The translations under genes were made by a program, and so were the position numbers. This document shows positions 8,895 through 18,370 of a DNA stretch of 64,000 nt, piece by piece; within the stretch, counting starts at the first letter, position 1; each line of letters opens with the position of its first letter. The stretch comes from Clostridia bacterium. GTDB lineage: Bacteria; Bacillota; Clostridia; Oscillospirales; Acutalibacteraceae. Location: the NCBI GenBank assembly GCA_017516485.1, contig JAFXCH010000028.1:60947-124946 (forward strand), in the 5' to 3' direction. The notes beneath the pieces were generated by a model. That model saw only the letters and a program-made list of their open reading frames with translations, was not told the origin of the DNA and searched no databases.

Positions 8895-9587
8895 TTATGA
8901 TTCAAGTGTGAATTCCTGAATAGCTTCGTTTGAGTTTATAAGGTCAAGAACAGCTTTCATAGATGCTTTTTTCTTGGCTCTTACAGTAAGCTCTGCCTTG
9001 GTAATTCCGTTGTCCTGCTTTTTGAAACGTATACCTGTTACCATAATACCTGCTTTTGTAAGTTCATCGGTAATCTCTTCAAGTGCTTGAGAACCTTCAT
9101 TGATTTTAATGGTAATAATGTTAGTTTCCATATTTTCTGAGAATGGCATAAACTTGTGAAGCAGGAGTTGAATTATTATCATACCAACAGTACAAGAAAT
9201 GCCGATTGTATACATTCCTGCGCCCAGAGCCATACCGATACCGGCTGTAGCCCAGATACCTGCCGCAGTTGTCAGACCTTTTATAGAGCCACCGCGTACA
9301 AAGATAACGCCTGCACCGAGGAATGATATACCGGTAACAATATTTGATGCAATTCGTGAGCCGTCTGCATTCATATTTGTGCTGGCAAGATCAAAAAATC
9401 CGTATTTGGATACGACCATTATAAGTGCAGAAGCCATTGCAAGAATAACGTGTGTTCTGATACCCGCTTCCTTTTGTCTGAAACTGCGCTCGACACCGAT
9501 TACACAGCCGCAGATGCAGGCCACCAGCAAACGCACGAGAAGCTCCCACTGACCTATGGTAGCCTCAAGAAATGTCTGCCAATTCAT
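8895..9587 (-). CDS. MgtC/SapB-family membrane protein
   Basis: 230-residue membrane protein. About five hydrophobic segments fill the first 145 residues, with the family signatures GCVIGVERSFRQKEAGIRTH near 25-45, GISFLGAGVIF, and GLTTAAGIWATAGIGMALG. The C-terminal ~75 residues are a soluble ACT-like domain (two beta-alpha-beta units). MgtC proteins are linked to magnesium stress and membrane ATP homeostasis in other bacteria; what this one does is unknown. AAGGAGG lies 8 bases before the ATG. Single-gene unit by spacing. Confidence 0.93.
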   Translation of the reverse strand: MNWQTFLEATIGQWELLVRLLVACICGCVIGVERSFRQKEAGIRTHVILAMASALIMVVSKYGFFDLASTNMNADGSRIASNIVTGISFLGAGVIFVRGGSIKGLTTAAGIWATAGIGMALGAGMYTIGISCTVGMIIIQLLLHKFMPFSENMETNIITIKINEGSQALEEITDELTKAGIMVTGIRFKKQDNGITKAELTVRAKKKASMKAVLDLINSNEAIQEFTLES

Positions 9588-9704
9588 TGTATTCCTCCTT
9601 CATTTGCTTTCCTTTTAATAAATATGTATTATACTATATGTTTATTATCTTGTCAAGTAAAAATACTGTACAAGCAGTTAATTCCTGCCAAATAAGAACC
9701 AAAA

Positions 9705-9733
9705 AAGGCTTACAGAAAATCTCTGTAAGCCTT
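9705..9733 (-). terminator. Terminator of the SulP gene
   Basis: 12-bp perfect stem (AAGGCTTACAGA 9705-9716 with its complement 9722-9733) just after the SulP stop on the - strand, followed in that direction by six U residues (A run at 9701-9706). T-rich on the + side too. Confidence 0.88.
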
Positions 9734-9738
9734 AGTTT

Positions 9739-11376
9739 TTATCCCAATATTTCAGCCGCTCTTGCGAGTGCTTTGTCAATATTTTCGCATATATTTTCTT
9801 TGCCTATATCTTTGTACATACCCGATTTTTTGAGCACCTTCATCGGCTGAGTGTTTACGTGTGACATAATCAGAGTGATGTTTTTCTGGCGGCAGGTTTT
9901 GATGATTGACTCAAAGCTGTGAATACCCGTTGCGTCAATAGCAGGTACGCTTCTCATTCTTATAATAATAACCTTTTTATCAGAAGTTTTGATTACGTTT
10001 GCAATTTTGTTTGATGCACCGAAGAATATCGGACCTGTTATTTCATAAACCATTGCACCATCGGGAATCTTTTTGAGCTTTACGCTGTCGCTGTCATTGT
10101 TTTCGTCAAATTCTTTCCAGCCGTACGCATCCGTTACGTCGGACATACGCTTCATAAACATTACGGTTGAAAGTACGATGCCTACGCAGATTGCCACAAC
10201 AAGGTCAAATGCAACAGTAAGCACAAATGTTACAATCAGTATAAGTGTGTCGCTCTTCGGGCTTTGTTTGATGATTGCAACAAATTCGCGCCATTCACTC
10301 ATATTGTAAGCAACTATGAAGAGAATTGCCGCAATAGTCGGCATAGGAATAAGCGAAGCGTAGGGCATAAGCACGAGCAGCACAGCAAGCAGTACAACAG
10401 CGTGTAACATACCTGCGATAGGTGTGCGGCCGCCGTTTTTGATGTTTGCCGCAGTACGTGCGATTGCACCCGTAGCAGGAATGCCGCCGAAAAGTGCCGA
10501 GCAGATGTTACCTGCACCCTGAGCAATAAGCTCCATGTTGGAGTTGTGTCTGCTGCCTATCATACCGTCTGCAACAACGCAGGAAAGAAGTGACTCAACA
10601 GCCGCAAGCACTGCGATTGTAAGTGCGTCGGGCATAATTGCTTTGACGGTGTCGAGCGAAAACTCGGGAATGCTGAATTTCGGTGCGGCGGATGAAATAG
10701 TGTAAAGGTCGCCAATTGTGTTGACATTCATATCAAATATCTTCACAAGTGCAGCACATACGATAATTGCAATAATTGAAGCAGGAATCTTCTTGAGAAA
10801 TTTTGGTACAATAATGAGTATTGCAAGTGAAACGGCACCGATTACAAGTGCCTGCCAGTTAAAGGTTGCAAAGCTTTTTATTACCTCTTCAACCTTTTCT
10901 ATTGTTTCGATAGGGGAGTGTGTGAAAGTAAGACCGAAGAAATCCTTTAGCTGACCGATTACAATTGTGATTGCAATACCGGTAGTAAAACCTGTTGTTA
11001 TTGTGTAGGGTATAAACTTGATAAGGCTGCCAAGCTTGAATAAGCCCATAAGTATGAGCAGTATACCTGCAATAACTGTTGCAAGCACAAGACCCGAAAA
11101 TCCGTTTTTTGCGACTATACCTGCAACAATTGAAGCAAAAGCCGCAGTTGGGCCTGCAATCTGTACACGGCTGCCGCCGAGAAATGATATTACAAAGCCT
11201 GCGACAATTGCAGTGTAAAGACCCTGCTCAGGGCCTACACCCGATGCAAGAGCAAGTGCAATTGACAGCGGAAGAGCGATTATTGCAACAATAACGCCTG
11301 CTGTCAGGTCTTTGATGAGCTGCTGTTTTGAGTAGCCTTTAAGACTCGAAAAAAGCTTAGGTCTGAGTTCCTTCAT
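9739..11376 (-). CDS. SulP/SLC26-family anion permease with STAS domain
   Basis: 545-residue inner-membrane anion transporter. Residues ~1-415 hold 10-14 hydrophobic segments with the SulP signature region (DLTAGVIVAIIALPLSIALALASGVGPEQGLYT), followed by the conserved GSRVQIAGPTAAF (the N-terminal halves of helices 3/10 that build the anion site). Residues ~435-545 are a cytoplasmic STAS domain (IIIRMRSVPAIDATGIHSFE). Substrate may be sulfate, bicarbonate or a dicarboxylate; family members vary and nothing nearby decides it. GAGGGG precedes the ATG. A long noncoding stretch lies upstream. Confidence 0.95.
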   Translation of the reverse strand: MKELRPKLFSSLKGYSKQQLIKDLTAGVIVAIIALPLSIALALASGVGPEQGLYTAIVAGFVISFLGGSRVQIAGPTAAFASIVAGIVAKNGFSGLVLATVIAGILLILMGLFKLGSLIKFIPYTITTGFTTGIAITIVIGQLKDFFGLTFTHSPIETIEKVEEVIKSFATFNWQALVIGAVSLAILIIVPKFLKKIPASIIAIIVCAALVKIFDMNVNTIGDLYTISSAAPKFSIPEFSLDTVKAIMPDALTIAVLAAVESLLSCVVADGMIGSRHNSNMELIAQGAGNICSALFGGIPATGAIARTAANIKNGGRTPIAGMLHAVVLLAVLLVLMPYASLIPMPTIAAILFIVAYNMSEWREFVAIIKQSPKSDTLILIVTFVLTVAFDLVVAICVGIVLSTVMFMKRMSDVTDAYGWKEFDENNDSDSVKLKKIPDGAMVYEITGPIFFGASNKIANVIKTSDKKVIIIRMRSVPAIDATGIHSFESIIKTCRQKNITLIMSHVNTQPMKVLKKSGMYKDIGKENICENIDKALARAAEILG

Positions 11377-11578
11377 TTTTATTTAACCCCTCATTATTTT
11401 TATCACAGTTACAAATTATATTACCTTTTTCTGCTGTCTTCAAGCAGTTTTTTTCAGCATTTTCAATTTCTATGTTTTAATCATTATCAACAAAGCATAA
11501 AACTGATTTTTGTGCAATTTGTAAGCAGAACGGATATCGTTCGCCTGCCATAATAGAAATATGTAATTTAATGTTATT

Positions 11579-11660
11579 TGTCATTCTGAGCGAATGCGAA
11601 GAATCTTAATCAGCTTCCTTATAAGGAAATTTAAGATCCTTCGTTTCACTCAGGATGACA
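11579..11660. repeat. 82-bp interspersed palindromic repeat, copy 1
   Basis: The noncoding gap 11377-11807 holds no convincing gene. Its main content is this dyad: TGTCATTCTGAG at 11579-11590 faces CTCAGGATGACA at 11649-11660, and CGAAGAATCTTAA faces TTAAGATCCTTCG further in, with TTCCTTATAAGGAA at the centre. A related copy lies at 58468-58527. The TGTCATTCTGAGCG..GAAGAATCTT pattern is one I recognise as scattered in many bacterial genomes, presumably mobilised in trans. The rest of the gap is AT-rich spacer with a short CGTAG hairpin near 11716-11735. Confidence 0.8.
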
Positions 11661-11757
11661 GAACAAGATAATTAAGAATATTGAATAAATAACAGATAAA
11701 AGATATTTACAAAACCGTAGACGAGAGCTTCTACGCCTGACCGTTATTATTTATCCA

Positions 11758-11790
11758 TAAAAAAGCAAGCCTGCTTTTCAGCAGACTTGC
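11758..11790 (-). terminator. Terminator of the fucose operon
   Basis: 10-bp stem with one mismatch (GCAAGCCTGC 11765-11774, GCAGACTTGC 11781-11790), read on the - strand just after fucI and followed by six or more U residues (A run 11758-11764). Confidence 0.85.
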
Positions 11791-11807
11791 AATAGAAGAA
11801 AGATATC

Positions 11808-13607
11808 TTATTTGTAAAGCGGACCGTAGTTTTCGCAGGCTCTGAAGTCTGCGCCCTCGAGATCCTTTGTGCCGAATGCACCCCAGCAAGCGGGACGGAA
11901 GATTTTTTCTTCCGGTACGTTGTGGAGAGCAACGGGGATACGGAGCATTGAGCAGAGTGTGATGATATCTGCACCGATGTGGCCGTAGCTGATTGCGCCG
12001 TGGTTAGCACCCCAGTTGTTCATAAGGTCATAAGCTGACTTGAACGGGCCTTCGCCGTTGCAGCGGGGAGCAAACCATGTGCAGGGCCATGTGTAGTCTG
12101 TTCTCTTCCAGATTGTGTCGGAAACTTCGTCGGGAAGTGCAACAGTCCAGCCTTCTGCAATCTGTACAACCGGGCCGAGACCCTTGACAAGGTTAAGACG
12201 GATCATTGTAGCGGGCATCTCGCTCTTTGTAAGGAAGCGTGAGGAGTAACCTGCACCGCGGAAGTAGCCGTTGTCAGCAGGGCACCACTCTGTAGCCTTG
12301 TTGCAAGCGTCTGCATCAGCCTCAGTCATCTCATACCAGGGCTTGATAACTGCGTTGCCGTTTTCATCCTTAACTTCGCCGCAAGCGTCAAGGCAGCAAG
12401 CACCTGAGTTGATAAGGTGAATAAAGCCGTCAGCATCTTTTGCGTGACCTTCAAGGTCGTAATCTGTAACTCTCTTAACAGCGTCTGTTGACCAGTATGT
12501 ACGAACATCAGCAAACATCTGTGCTCTGTTTGTAAGCAACTTCATGAAGAGCATTGAGATACCGTTGAGAACGTCGTTCTCTGTAGCGAGAATATAAGGC
12601 TCTCTGATGCCTTCCCAGTCGTATGATGTGTTGAGAAGTGCCTCAGCAAAGTCAGCGTTGGGATAGAAGTCTGTCCACTGTCTCTGACCCTGGAAGCCTG
12701 CTGCGATAGCGTTGTGGCCAACCATCTCTTCTTCACAGCCTGCAGGAAGGTTTGCGTTGCCGTTCATAAGGTCCTTGATGATAACCATCATCTTAACAAC
12801 GAATTCCCAATCCTTTTCCTTCTGCTCGTCGCTCTTGCGTACGAATTCGGGGTTCTTGTCGAAGCCTTCCTTGCAGTTTTCCTTTGTCCATTTGAGGGCC
12901 TTCTGGAACTCTTCCTCGTTGTAGATGCCCTCTGTCATTCTTCTGATGATTTCTACCTCGTCAACAGACTCGACACGAAGGCCAAGGTACTCCTCGAGGA
13001 AGTTGGGGTCGATTGATGAGCCTGCAATACCCATACAAATAGAGCCGATCTGGAGATAGCTCTTGCCCTTCATTGTTGCAACTGCAACAGCGGAGCGAGC
13101 AAAGCGGAGAAGCTTCTCCTCAACGTCTGCGGGAATGTTCTCGGACTCGTCAGCCTCCTGAACATCGTGGCCGTAGATGCCGAATGCGGGCAGACCCTTC
13201 TGTGCGTGTGCAGCAAGAACAGATGCAAGGTAAACAGCACCGGGACGCTCTGTAGCGTTGAAGCCCCATACGCCCTTGATTGTTGAGGGATCCATATCCA
13301 TTGTCTCTGAGCCGTAGCACCAGCAAGGTGTAACAGAAAGAGTGATCATAACGCCCTCTTTCTTAAACTTTTCTGCACATGCAGCAGCCTCTGCTACACG
13401 GCCGATTGTTGTGTCAGCAATAACAACCTTAACGGGCTCGCCGTTTGAGTACTTGAGGTTTTCTTCAAAGAGCTTCTTTGCAGCCTTTGCCATACCCATT
13501 GTCTGGTCTTCAAGGCCTTCTCTTACCTTAAGGGGACCTCTTCTGCCGTCGATAACGGGGCGAATACCGATTACGGGATAATCGCCGATGAATCTGTTTT
13601 TTGCCAT
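11808..13607 (-). CDS. fucI: L-fucose isomerase
   Basis: Converts L-fucose to L-fuculose with Mn2+; the family also takes D-arabinose. The 599 residues match the classical FucI plan along the whole length: [21 protein letters not shown] at the start, [110 protein letters not shown] and [17 protein letters not shown]. The metal ligands (Glu and Asp in the middle, His near the end) lie in these conserved blocks. AAAGGATG precedes the ATG. It is the last gene of the - strand cluster with the sugar kinase and mutarotase, 67 bases after the kinase stop. Confidence 0.97.
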   Translation of the reverse strand: MAKNRFIGDYPVIGIRPVIDGRRGPLKVREGLEDQTMGMAKAAKKLFEENLKYSNGEPVKVVIADTTIGRVAEAAACAEKFKKEGVMITLSVTPCWCYGSETMDMDPSTIKGVWGFNATERPGAVYLASVLAAHAQKGLPAFGIYGHDVQEADESENIPADVEEKLLRFARSAVAVATMKGKSYLQIGSICMGIAGSSIDPNFLEEYLGLRVESVDEVEIIRRMTEGIYNEEEFQKALKWTKENCKEGFDKNPEFVRKSDEQKEKDWEFVVKMMVIIKDLMNGNANLPAGCEEEMVGHNAIAAGFQGQRQWTDFYPNADFAEALLNTSYDWEGIREPYILATENDVLNGISMLFMKLLTNRAQMFADVRTYWSTDAVKRVTDYDLEGHAKDADGFIHLINSGACCLDACGEVKDENGNAVIKPWYEMTEADADACNKATEWCPADNGYFRGAGYSSRFLTKSEMPATMIRLNLVKGLGPVVQIAEGWTVALPDEVSDTIWKRTDYTWPCTWFAPRCNGEGPFKSAYDLMNNWGANHGAISYGHIGADIITLCSMLRIPVALHNVPEEKIFRPACWGAFGTKDLEGADFRACENYGPLYK

Positions 13608-13674
13608 TGTGATTTCATCCTTTCTTATGTAGATAAATTAATTTGTTTATTAAATACGGGTTTATCCGTACTGT

Positions 13675-15138
13675 TTACTTTGTAGCGTCGAGATAGCGTG
13701 CGTAGGCCTCAGCCCAGTCTGCCGTATCCTTCGGGCAGTATTTTGTAACGTTTTCGCTGTCTGCAATAATCTGTCTTGCCTCTGCGATAGACTTAATGTC
13801 ACCGCTTGCAAGAAGCTGTACTGCGATGTTGCCGAGAACAGTTGCTTCAATCGGGCCGGCAACAACATCTCTGTCGCAAGCATTTGCTGTGAGCTGGCAG
13901 AGAAGAGTGTCCTTTGTGCCGCCGCCGATTACGTGAATTACCTCGTAATCTCTTTCGGTGCATTCGCACAGCTTTTCAAAGGTCTCTCTGTACTTCATTG
14001 CAAGACTTTCGTAGATACAACGCATAATCTCGCCGACTGTTTCGGGTACGTACTGGTTTGTCTTTCGGCAGTACTCTCTGATACGCTCGGGAATATTGCC
14101 GTGAGGTACAAATTCGGGTGCATCCGGGTCGATGAAGCAGGCAAAGGGCTTTGCTGCAAGAGCTTCACGCTCAAGGTCAGCATAGCTGTACTGCTTGCCG
14201 TCACGGGCAAACTGACGTCTGCTCTCCTGAATCAGCCAAAGGCCGATAATGTTTTTGAGGAAGCCTGTTGACTCGCCGTAGCCGCCTTCGTTAGTTACGT
14301 TTATTTCAAAGGCTTTGTCGTTTACAATCGGGTTTGCAAGCTCAGTACCGAAGAGTGACCATGTGCCCGAGCTGATGAATGCAAACTGCTTATCGGGGCA
14401 GGGGACAGCCGTAATTGCTGATTGAGTATCGTGACCGCATACGGAAATTACCTTGATTTTGTCAAGTCCGCATTCCTCGCATACGCAGTCGGAAAGCTCA
14501 CCAAGCACGGTGCCGCTTTTGACTATATCGCACATTATATTCTGCTCAATACCGAGTTTCTCAAAAATCTCGCTGCTCCAGCTCTTTGTGTTGATGTCAA
14601 CAAGCTGTGAGGTTGTTGCAATTGAGTATTCGGTAGTCTTTTTACCTGTCAGCATATAACCGAAAAGGTCGGGCATAAACAGAAGCTTGTCAGCACGCTC
14701 GAGAACATGAGGTCTGTTTTTAGCAAGTGAAAGAAGCTGGAATACGGTGTTAAGCTCCATAAACTGGATGCCTGTCATATTGTACAGCTCTCTGAGCGGA
14801 ATTGCTTTGTCAGCTTCTTCAATCATACCCTTTGTGCGAAGGTCACGGTAGTGAATGGGGTTTTCGAGCAATTGACCGTATTTGTCGATCAGACCGAAAT
14901 CAACACCCCAGGTATCAATACCTATTGAAGATATTTCGCCGTAGCTCTTAGCCTTGATAAGGCCCTGTTTGATTTCGTGGAAAAGCCTGAGTACATCCCA
15001 GTAGGTTGTGCCGTTTACACTTACGGGGTCGTTTGAGAAACGGTGTATTTCTTCAAGTGTGATTTTTTTGCCGTCAAAGCTGCCGATTATCGCACGGCCG
15101 CTTGAAGCACCAAAATCAATAGCAAGAACTTTTTTCAT
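13675..15138 (-). CDS. FGGY sugar kinase, RhaB-like; probable L-fuculokinase by context
   Basis: 487-residue carbohydrate kinase of the FGGY family. The N-terminal ATP/sugar fold opens with VLAIDFGASSGRAIIG, the first-domain signature is SIGIDTWGVDFGLID, the FGGY-type active-site Asp is in SVCGHDTQSA, and the C-terminal ATP motif is VIHVIGGGTKDTLLCQ. The sequence style (GASSGR, DTWGVDF) is that of rhamnulokinases, yet neighbours are fucI and fucU and no rhamnose isomerase is present. Phosphorylation of L-fuculose is therefore the most economical role (inference); L-rhamnulose remains possible. Its ATG shares a base with the fucU stop (TGATG), a translational coupling arrangement. Confidence 0.9.
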   Translation of the reverse strand: MKKVLAIDFGASSGRAIIGSFDGKKITLEEIHRFSNDPVSVNGTTYWDVLRLFHEIKQGLIKAKSYGEISSIGIDTWGVDFGLIDKYGQLLENPIHYRDLRTKGMIEEADKAIPLRELYNMTGIQFMELNTVFQLLSLAKNRPHVLERADKLLFMPDLFGYMLTGKKTTEYSIATTSQLVDINTKSWSSEIFEKLGIEQNIMCDIVKSGTVLGELSDCVCEECGLDKIKVISVCGHDTQSAITAVPCPDKQFAFISSGTWSLFGTELANPIVNDKAFEINVTNEGGYGESTGFLKNIIGLWLIQESRRQFARDGKQYSYADLEREALAAKPFACFIDPDAPEFVPHGNIPERIREYCRKTNQYVPETVGEIMRCIYESLAMKYRETFEKLCECTERDYEVIHVIGGGTKDTLLCQLTANACDRDVVAGPIEATVLGNIAVQLLASGDIKSIAEARQIIADSENVTKYCPKDTADWAEAYARYLDATK

Positions 15139-15560
15139 CAGATTACAACACCTTTTTTGAGGATAATGTTTGCATAAATAGCAGTTTCGCCTGTTGCAAC
15201 AACAGCATAAGCCTTTTTAGCTCTGTCATAGAATGCAAAACGCTCTACAAGCTCAAAGCTTTTTTCGCCCTCGTTATCCTTTACGATATTTCTGTAATCG
15301 GTCCAGATAGGGGGCTCGTTTGCAGCATCGCCGTTATCCATAAGTGCAACCGGGCTCTCAACATATGTGTCAAGCGGGAAGAGCTTGAGTATGGCATCGA
15401 GTACCTCGGGAACACCGTGGCCGTCAAGTCTTACAAGACGCTGTGCAACAGAAGCTGCAGGGAAGTTGCCGTCACCGATGACTATTTCGTCACCGTGACC
15501 CATTTCCATAAGTATCTTGAGAAGTTCGGGTGAAAGAATGGGTGAAATGTTTTTAAGCAT
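15138..15560 (-). CDS. fucU: L-fucose mutarotase (RbsD/FucU family)
   Basis: Interconverts alpha- and beta-L-fucose so the isomerase receives its preferred anomer. The 140-residue product has the family N terminus MLKNISPILSPELLKILMEM, then GHGDEIVIGDGNFPA with the catalytic His and Asp, and YANIILKKGV near the end. The start at 15560 is chosen because GGAGG lies 8 bases upstream; an in-frame ATG five codons earlier (15575) would overlap that site. Followed immediately by the kinase (shared base TGATG) and preceded by the ABC transporter gene 20 bases away. Confidence 0.94.
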   Translation of the reverse strand: MLKNISPILSPELLKILMEMGHGDEIVIGDGNFPAASVAQRLVRLDGHGVPEVLDAILKLFPLDTYVESPVALMDNGDAANEPPIWTDYRNIVKDNEGEKSFELVERFAFYDRAKKAYAVVATGETAIYANIILKKGVVI

Positions 15561-15580
15561 ATATAATACCTCCAAAGTAA

Positions 15581-17350
15581 TTATACTGAATAAAGTGCGT
15601 ACATATCTGCATAGAGTCCGTTCTGCTTCATAAGCTCATCGTGACTGCCTTGTTCTGCAATTCCGTCCTCTGTGAGTACAAGTATGTGTGTTGCGTTGCG
15701 TATTGTTGTGAGTCTGTGTGCAATAGTAAGCGTTGTCCTGCCCTTTGCAAGTCTCTCAAGCGACTGCTGAACAAGTCTTTCACTCTCGTTGTCGAGTGCA
15801 CTTGTAGCTTCGTCGAGTATAAGTATTTCGGGATTCTTGAGGAATACACGGGCGATTGAAATACGCTGCTTCTGACCGCCCGAGAGCTTGACACCTCTCT
15901 CACCTACGTATGTGTCGTATCCGTTTGGAAGCTGAGTTATAAATTCGTGTGCACCTGCATCCTCAGCTGCTTTGATGATTTCTTCGTCTGTTGCATCGGG
16001 ATTGCCGTAGGCAATGTTTTCTTTAACAGTGCCCGAGAACATATAAACGTCCTGCTGTACTACACCTATGTGTGAGCGAAGTGACTTGAGTGTAAAGTCA
16101 CGTATATCCTTGCCGTCGATTGTAACGGAGCCTTCGTTTACCTCGTAGAAGCGGGGGATAAGGTTGCAGAGTGTAGTTTTACCGCCGCCGGACGGACCGA
16201 CAACAGCTACGCTTTCGCCTGCCTTAGCCTTGAAGTTGATACCGTTGAGTACGTTGTTTTCAGTGCCCTTGTATGCAAAGCTTACGTTTTGGAAAGCTAT
16301 CTCACCGTTTACTTCGCCAAGCTCAACAGCGTTTTCACAGTCCTTGATTTCGCTCAGCTCTGTCATAACCTCATCAAATCGCTCGATACCTGTCATACCT
16401 CTTGAAAACTGTTCGCTGAATTCTACAATACGGCGAATAGTACCCATAAGAGTTGATACCATAAGAGTGTATGCCGTAAGGTCTGCTACGTTAATTTCAC
16501 CAGCACGGATAAACAGTGCACCGCCCGAAAGCACGAGTATGTACATCATACCGTCCATAAGCCTTACGGTAGTATGGAAGCGCGCCATATATTTATATGA
16601 TTGTCTTTTAATCTTAAGGAAAAGGTTTGATCCTTTGTCAAACTTCTCTTTTTCTATAGGCTCGTTTGCAAATGACTGAACAACTCTGATACCCAGCAGG
16701 CTGTCCTCGGTAATAGCGTTGATTTCACCTATCTGGTGGCGTGACTCCTTGAAGGTTTCACGCATCTTTGTGCGGTTACGCTTTGTCATTACAAGTATAA
16801 GCGGGAACATTGCGAATATAATCAGCGTAAACCAGATGTTCATATCGGCAAATATAATGAAACAGCCGATTATTTTGATTACAGCTATGAGCATTTCTTC
16901 AGGCATATGGTGAGCAAACTCCGTTACGTCAAACAGATCGCTCGTGAGCCTGGACATAAGCTGACCGATTTTTGTATTGTCGTAAAATGAAAACGAAAGC
17001 CCCTGCAGATGAGAGAAAAGGTCGTTTCTCATCTCGGTCTCAATTCTCGAACCCATTACGTGACCGCCGCAAGCCATATAGTAGTTTGCTGCAGAGTCAA
17101 CAATTCGCAGGAATATGTAAAACACCGCTACCATAACGATTCGCTTTACCGTGAGCGCTGCAATATCGTTTACGGCAGTGTCGGTAATTTCACGCACTAT
17201 CAGCGGCAGTGCAAGCTCGCACGCAGTAGTCAGCGACGCACAGAAAAGGTCAAGTGCGATTTCACCCTTGTGCCTGAGAAGGTAGGGGAGAAATCTCTTG
17301 AAAAGTCGTACGTTCTTCTGACGTGTTTCACGTCTTTCGTTTCTTTTCAT
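15581..17350 (-). CDS. ABC exporter, fused membrane and ATPase domains (MsbA/LmrA type)
   Basis: Half-transporter of 589 residues that should act as a homo- or heterodimer exporting a lipophilic compound or peptide. Residues ~25-310 carry six membrane helices. The ATPase half has Walker A GPSGGGKTTL, Q-loop VVQQDVYMFSG, signature LSGGQKQR, Walker B ILILDEATSALD and H-loop TIAHRLTTI. The N terminus is basic (KRNERRETRQK). The ATG at 17350 is preferred over an in-frame GTG three codons upstream. It is first in the cluster and 20 bases before fucU, so it may be co-transcribed with fucose genes, but it is not a sugar importer. Substrate unknown. Confidence 0.93.
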   Translation of the reverse strand: MKRNERRETRQKNVRLFKRFLPYLLRHKGEIALDLFCASLTTACELALPLIVREITDTAVNDIAALTVKRIVMVAVFYIFLRIVDSAANYYMACGGHVMGSRIETEMRNDLFSHLQGLSFSFYDNTKIGQLMSRLTSDLFDVTEFAHHMPEEMLIAVIKIIGCFIIFADMNIWFTLIIFAMFPLILVMTKRNRTKMRETFKESRHQIGEINAITEDSLLGIRVVQSFANEPIEKEKFDKGSNLFLKIKRQSYKYMARFHTTVRLMDGMMYILVLSGGALFIRAGEINVADLTAYTLMVSTLMGTIRRIVEFSEQFSRGMTGIERFDEVMTELSEIKDCENAVELGEVNGEIAFQNVSFAYKGTENNVLNGINFKAKAGESVAVVGPSGGGKTTLCNLIPRFYEVNEGSVTIDGKDIRDFTLKSLRSHIGVVQQDVYMFSGTVKENIAYGNPDATDEEIIKAAEDAGAHEFITQLPNGYDTYVGERGVKLSGGQKQRISIARVFLKNPEILILDEATSALDNESERLVQQSLERLAKGRTTLTIAHRLTTIRNATHILVLTEDGIAEQGSHDELMKQNGLYADMYALYSV

Positions 17351-17464
17351 ATACACCACTCATTTTAATATAGTATCCCTTATATTATAATTAATAAATA
17401 GAAAAAAGCAAAGAGTTTTTTGATATTTTCTTGATATTTTTTTATGTTTATTATAAAATACAAA

Positions 17465-17647
17465 TTAATGAATTGATTTATCAATTCAAATCATGAAGCT
17501 TTAAGCGAGAAATCATGGCGTAAGCCAAATCATGCGAAGCAAATCATTAAGAATTTATTTTATGATTTGCCTTGCGGCATGATTTGATTTTTGAAAAAAT
17601 CATGATTTGCAAAATGTTATTTTGCGTGATTTGCGTTTTGCAAACGC
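17465..17647. repeat. Array of short AATCATG dyads upstream of rpe
   Basis: Between the ABC gene and rpe the word AAATCAT, or its complement ATGATTT, occurs about eight times within some 150 bases in both orientations (for example near 17488, 17510, 17527, 17540, 17561, 17580, 17597), plus a GTGATTTG variant near 17626. They alternate with small hairpins such as GCAAAAT/ATTTTGC (17607-17624) and GCGTTTTGCAAACGC (17633-17647). No open frame is supported. It ends 14 bases before the rpe ribosome binding site. Resembles mosaic intergenic repeats seen in gut Clostridia. Confidence 0.7.
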
Positions 17648-17678
17648 ATTAAAATACAAGAAAGGGACTGTATTTGTT

Positions 17679-18347
17679 ATGGAAATTCTCATTTCTCCGT
17701 CAATTCTTGCTTCCGATTTTTCAAAGCTGGGCGAGGAGTCGCAGCGAATGGAGCAGGCAGGTGCAGATTGGCTTCATATAGATGTTATGGACGGTCACTT
17801 TGTACCGAATATCACTCTCGGTGCACCAATCGTCAAGTCACTTCGTAAAAGGTCGGAGCTTGTTTTTGATGTTCATCTTATGATAAGCGAGCCTATTCGT
17901 TATGTTGAGGATTTTGCCAAGGCAGGCGCAGATATAATTACATTCCATATAGAGTGTGATAACGATACGGATGAGGTTATTGACAAAATTCATTCGCTTG
18001 GCTGTAAGGCGGGTATTGCTTTAAAGCCCGCAACACCTGCTCAAGCTGTGCTTCCTTACCTTGAAAAGCTTGATATGGTGCTTGTTATGACGGTTGAACC
18101 GGGCTTCGGTGGTCAGTCGTTTATGCCCGATATGATGCTGAAACTCAAGGAAATACGTGAAGAGTGTAAAGTAAGAAACCTTGACATAAACCTTCAGGTA
18201 GACGGCGGAATTGCCAAAAAAACGGTTGGTGTTGTTGCTCGTAACGGTGCAAATGTGCTGGTTGCAGGCAGTGCAGTGTTCGGTTCGGATGACCCGAAGG
18301 CTACGATTTCGATGCTTCGTGACAGTGCAAAGCTGAATTTTTATTGA
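17679..18347 (+). CDS. rpe: Ribulose-phosphate 3-epimerase
   Basis: TIM-barrel enzyme of the pentose phosphate pathway that interconverts ribulose 5-phosphate and xylulose 5-phosphate. Family signatures: SPSILASDFSKLGEE, HIDVMDGHFVPNITLG (metal His and Asp), FDVHLMI, and VEPGFGGQSFMPD followed by LQVDGGI and ANVLVAGSAVFG (phosphate loop). 222 residues, typical. The frame is open upstream to 17607, but the ATG at 17679 has AAAGGGA 11 bases before it and homology starts there. It is often next to rsgA/thiN in Firmicutes, but here it stands alone. Confidence 0.97.
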   Translation: MEILISPSILASDFSKLGEESQRMEQAGADWLHIDVMDGHFVPNITLGAPIVKSLRKRSELVFDVHLMISEPIRYVEDFAKAGADIITFHIECDNDTDEVIDKIHSLGCKAGIALKPATPAQAVLPYLEKLDMVLVMTVEPGFGGQSFMPDMMLKLKEIREECKVRNLDINLQVDGGIAKKTVGVVARNGANVLVAGSAVFGSDDPKATISMLRDSAKLNFY

Positions 18348-18370
18348 AAATCTGAAGTTTTAAACAGACA

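Noticed and set aside
13675-15138. Naming the kinase rhaB
   Set aside because: Motifs are RhaB-like but the gene context is fucose; a symbol would overstate substrate knowledge.
17465-17647. Possible CRISPR array
   Set aside because: Repeat unit is only 7-9 bases, occurs in both orientations and spacing is irregular; no cas genes.
17607-17678. Longer start of rpe
   Set aside because: The extra 24 codons lie in the repeat array and lack homology; ATG 17679 has the ribosome binding site.
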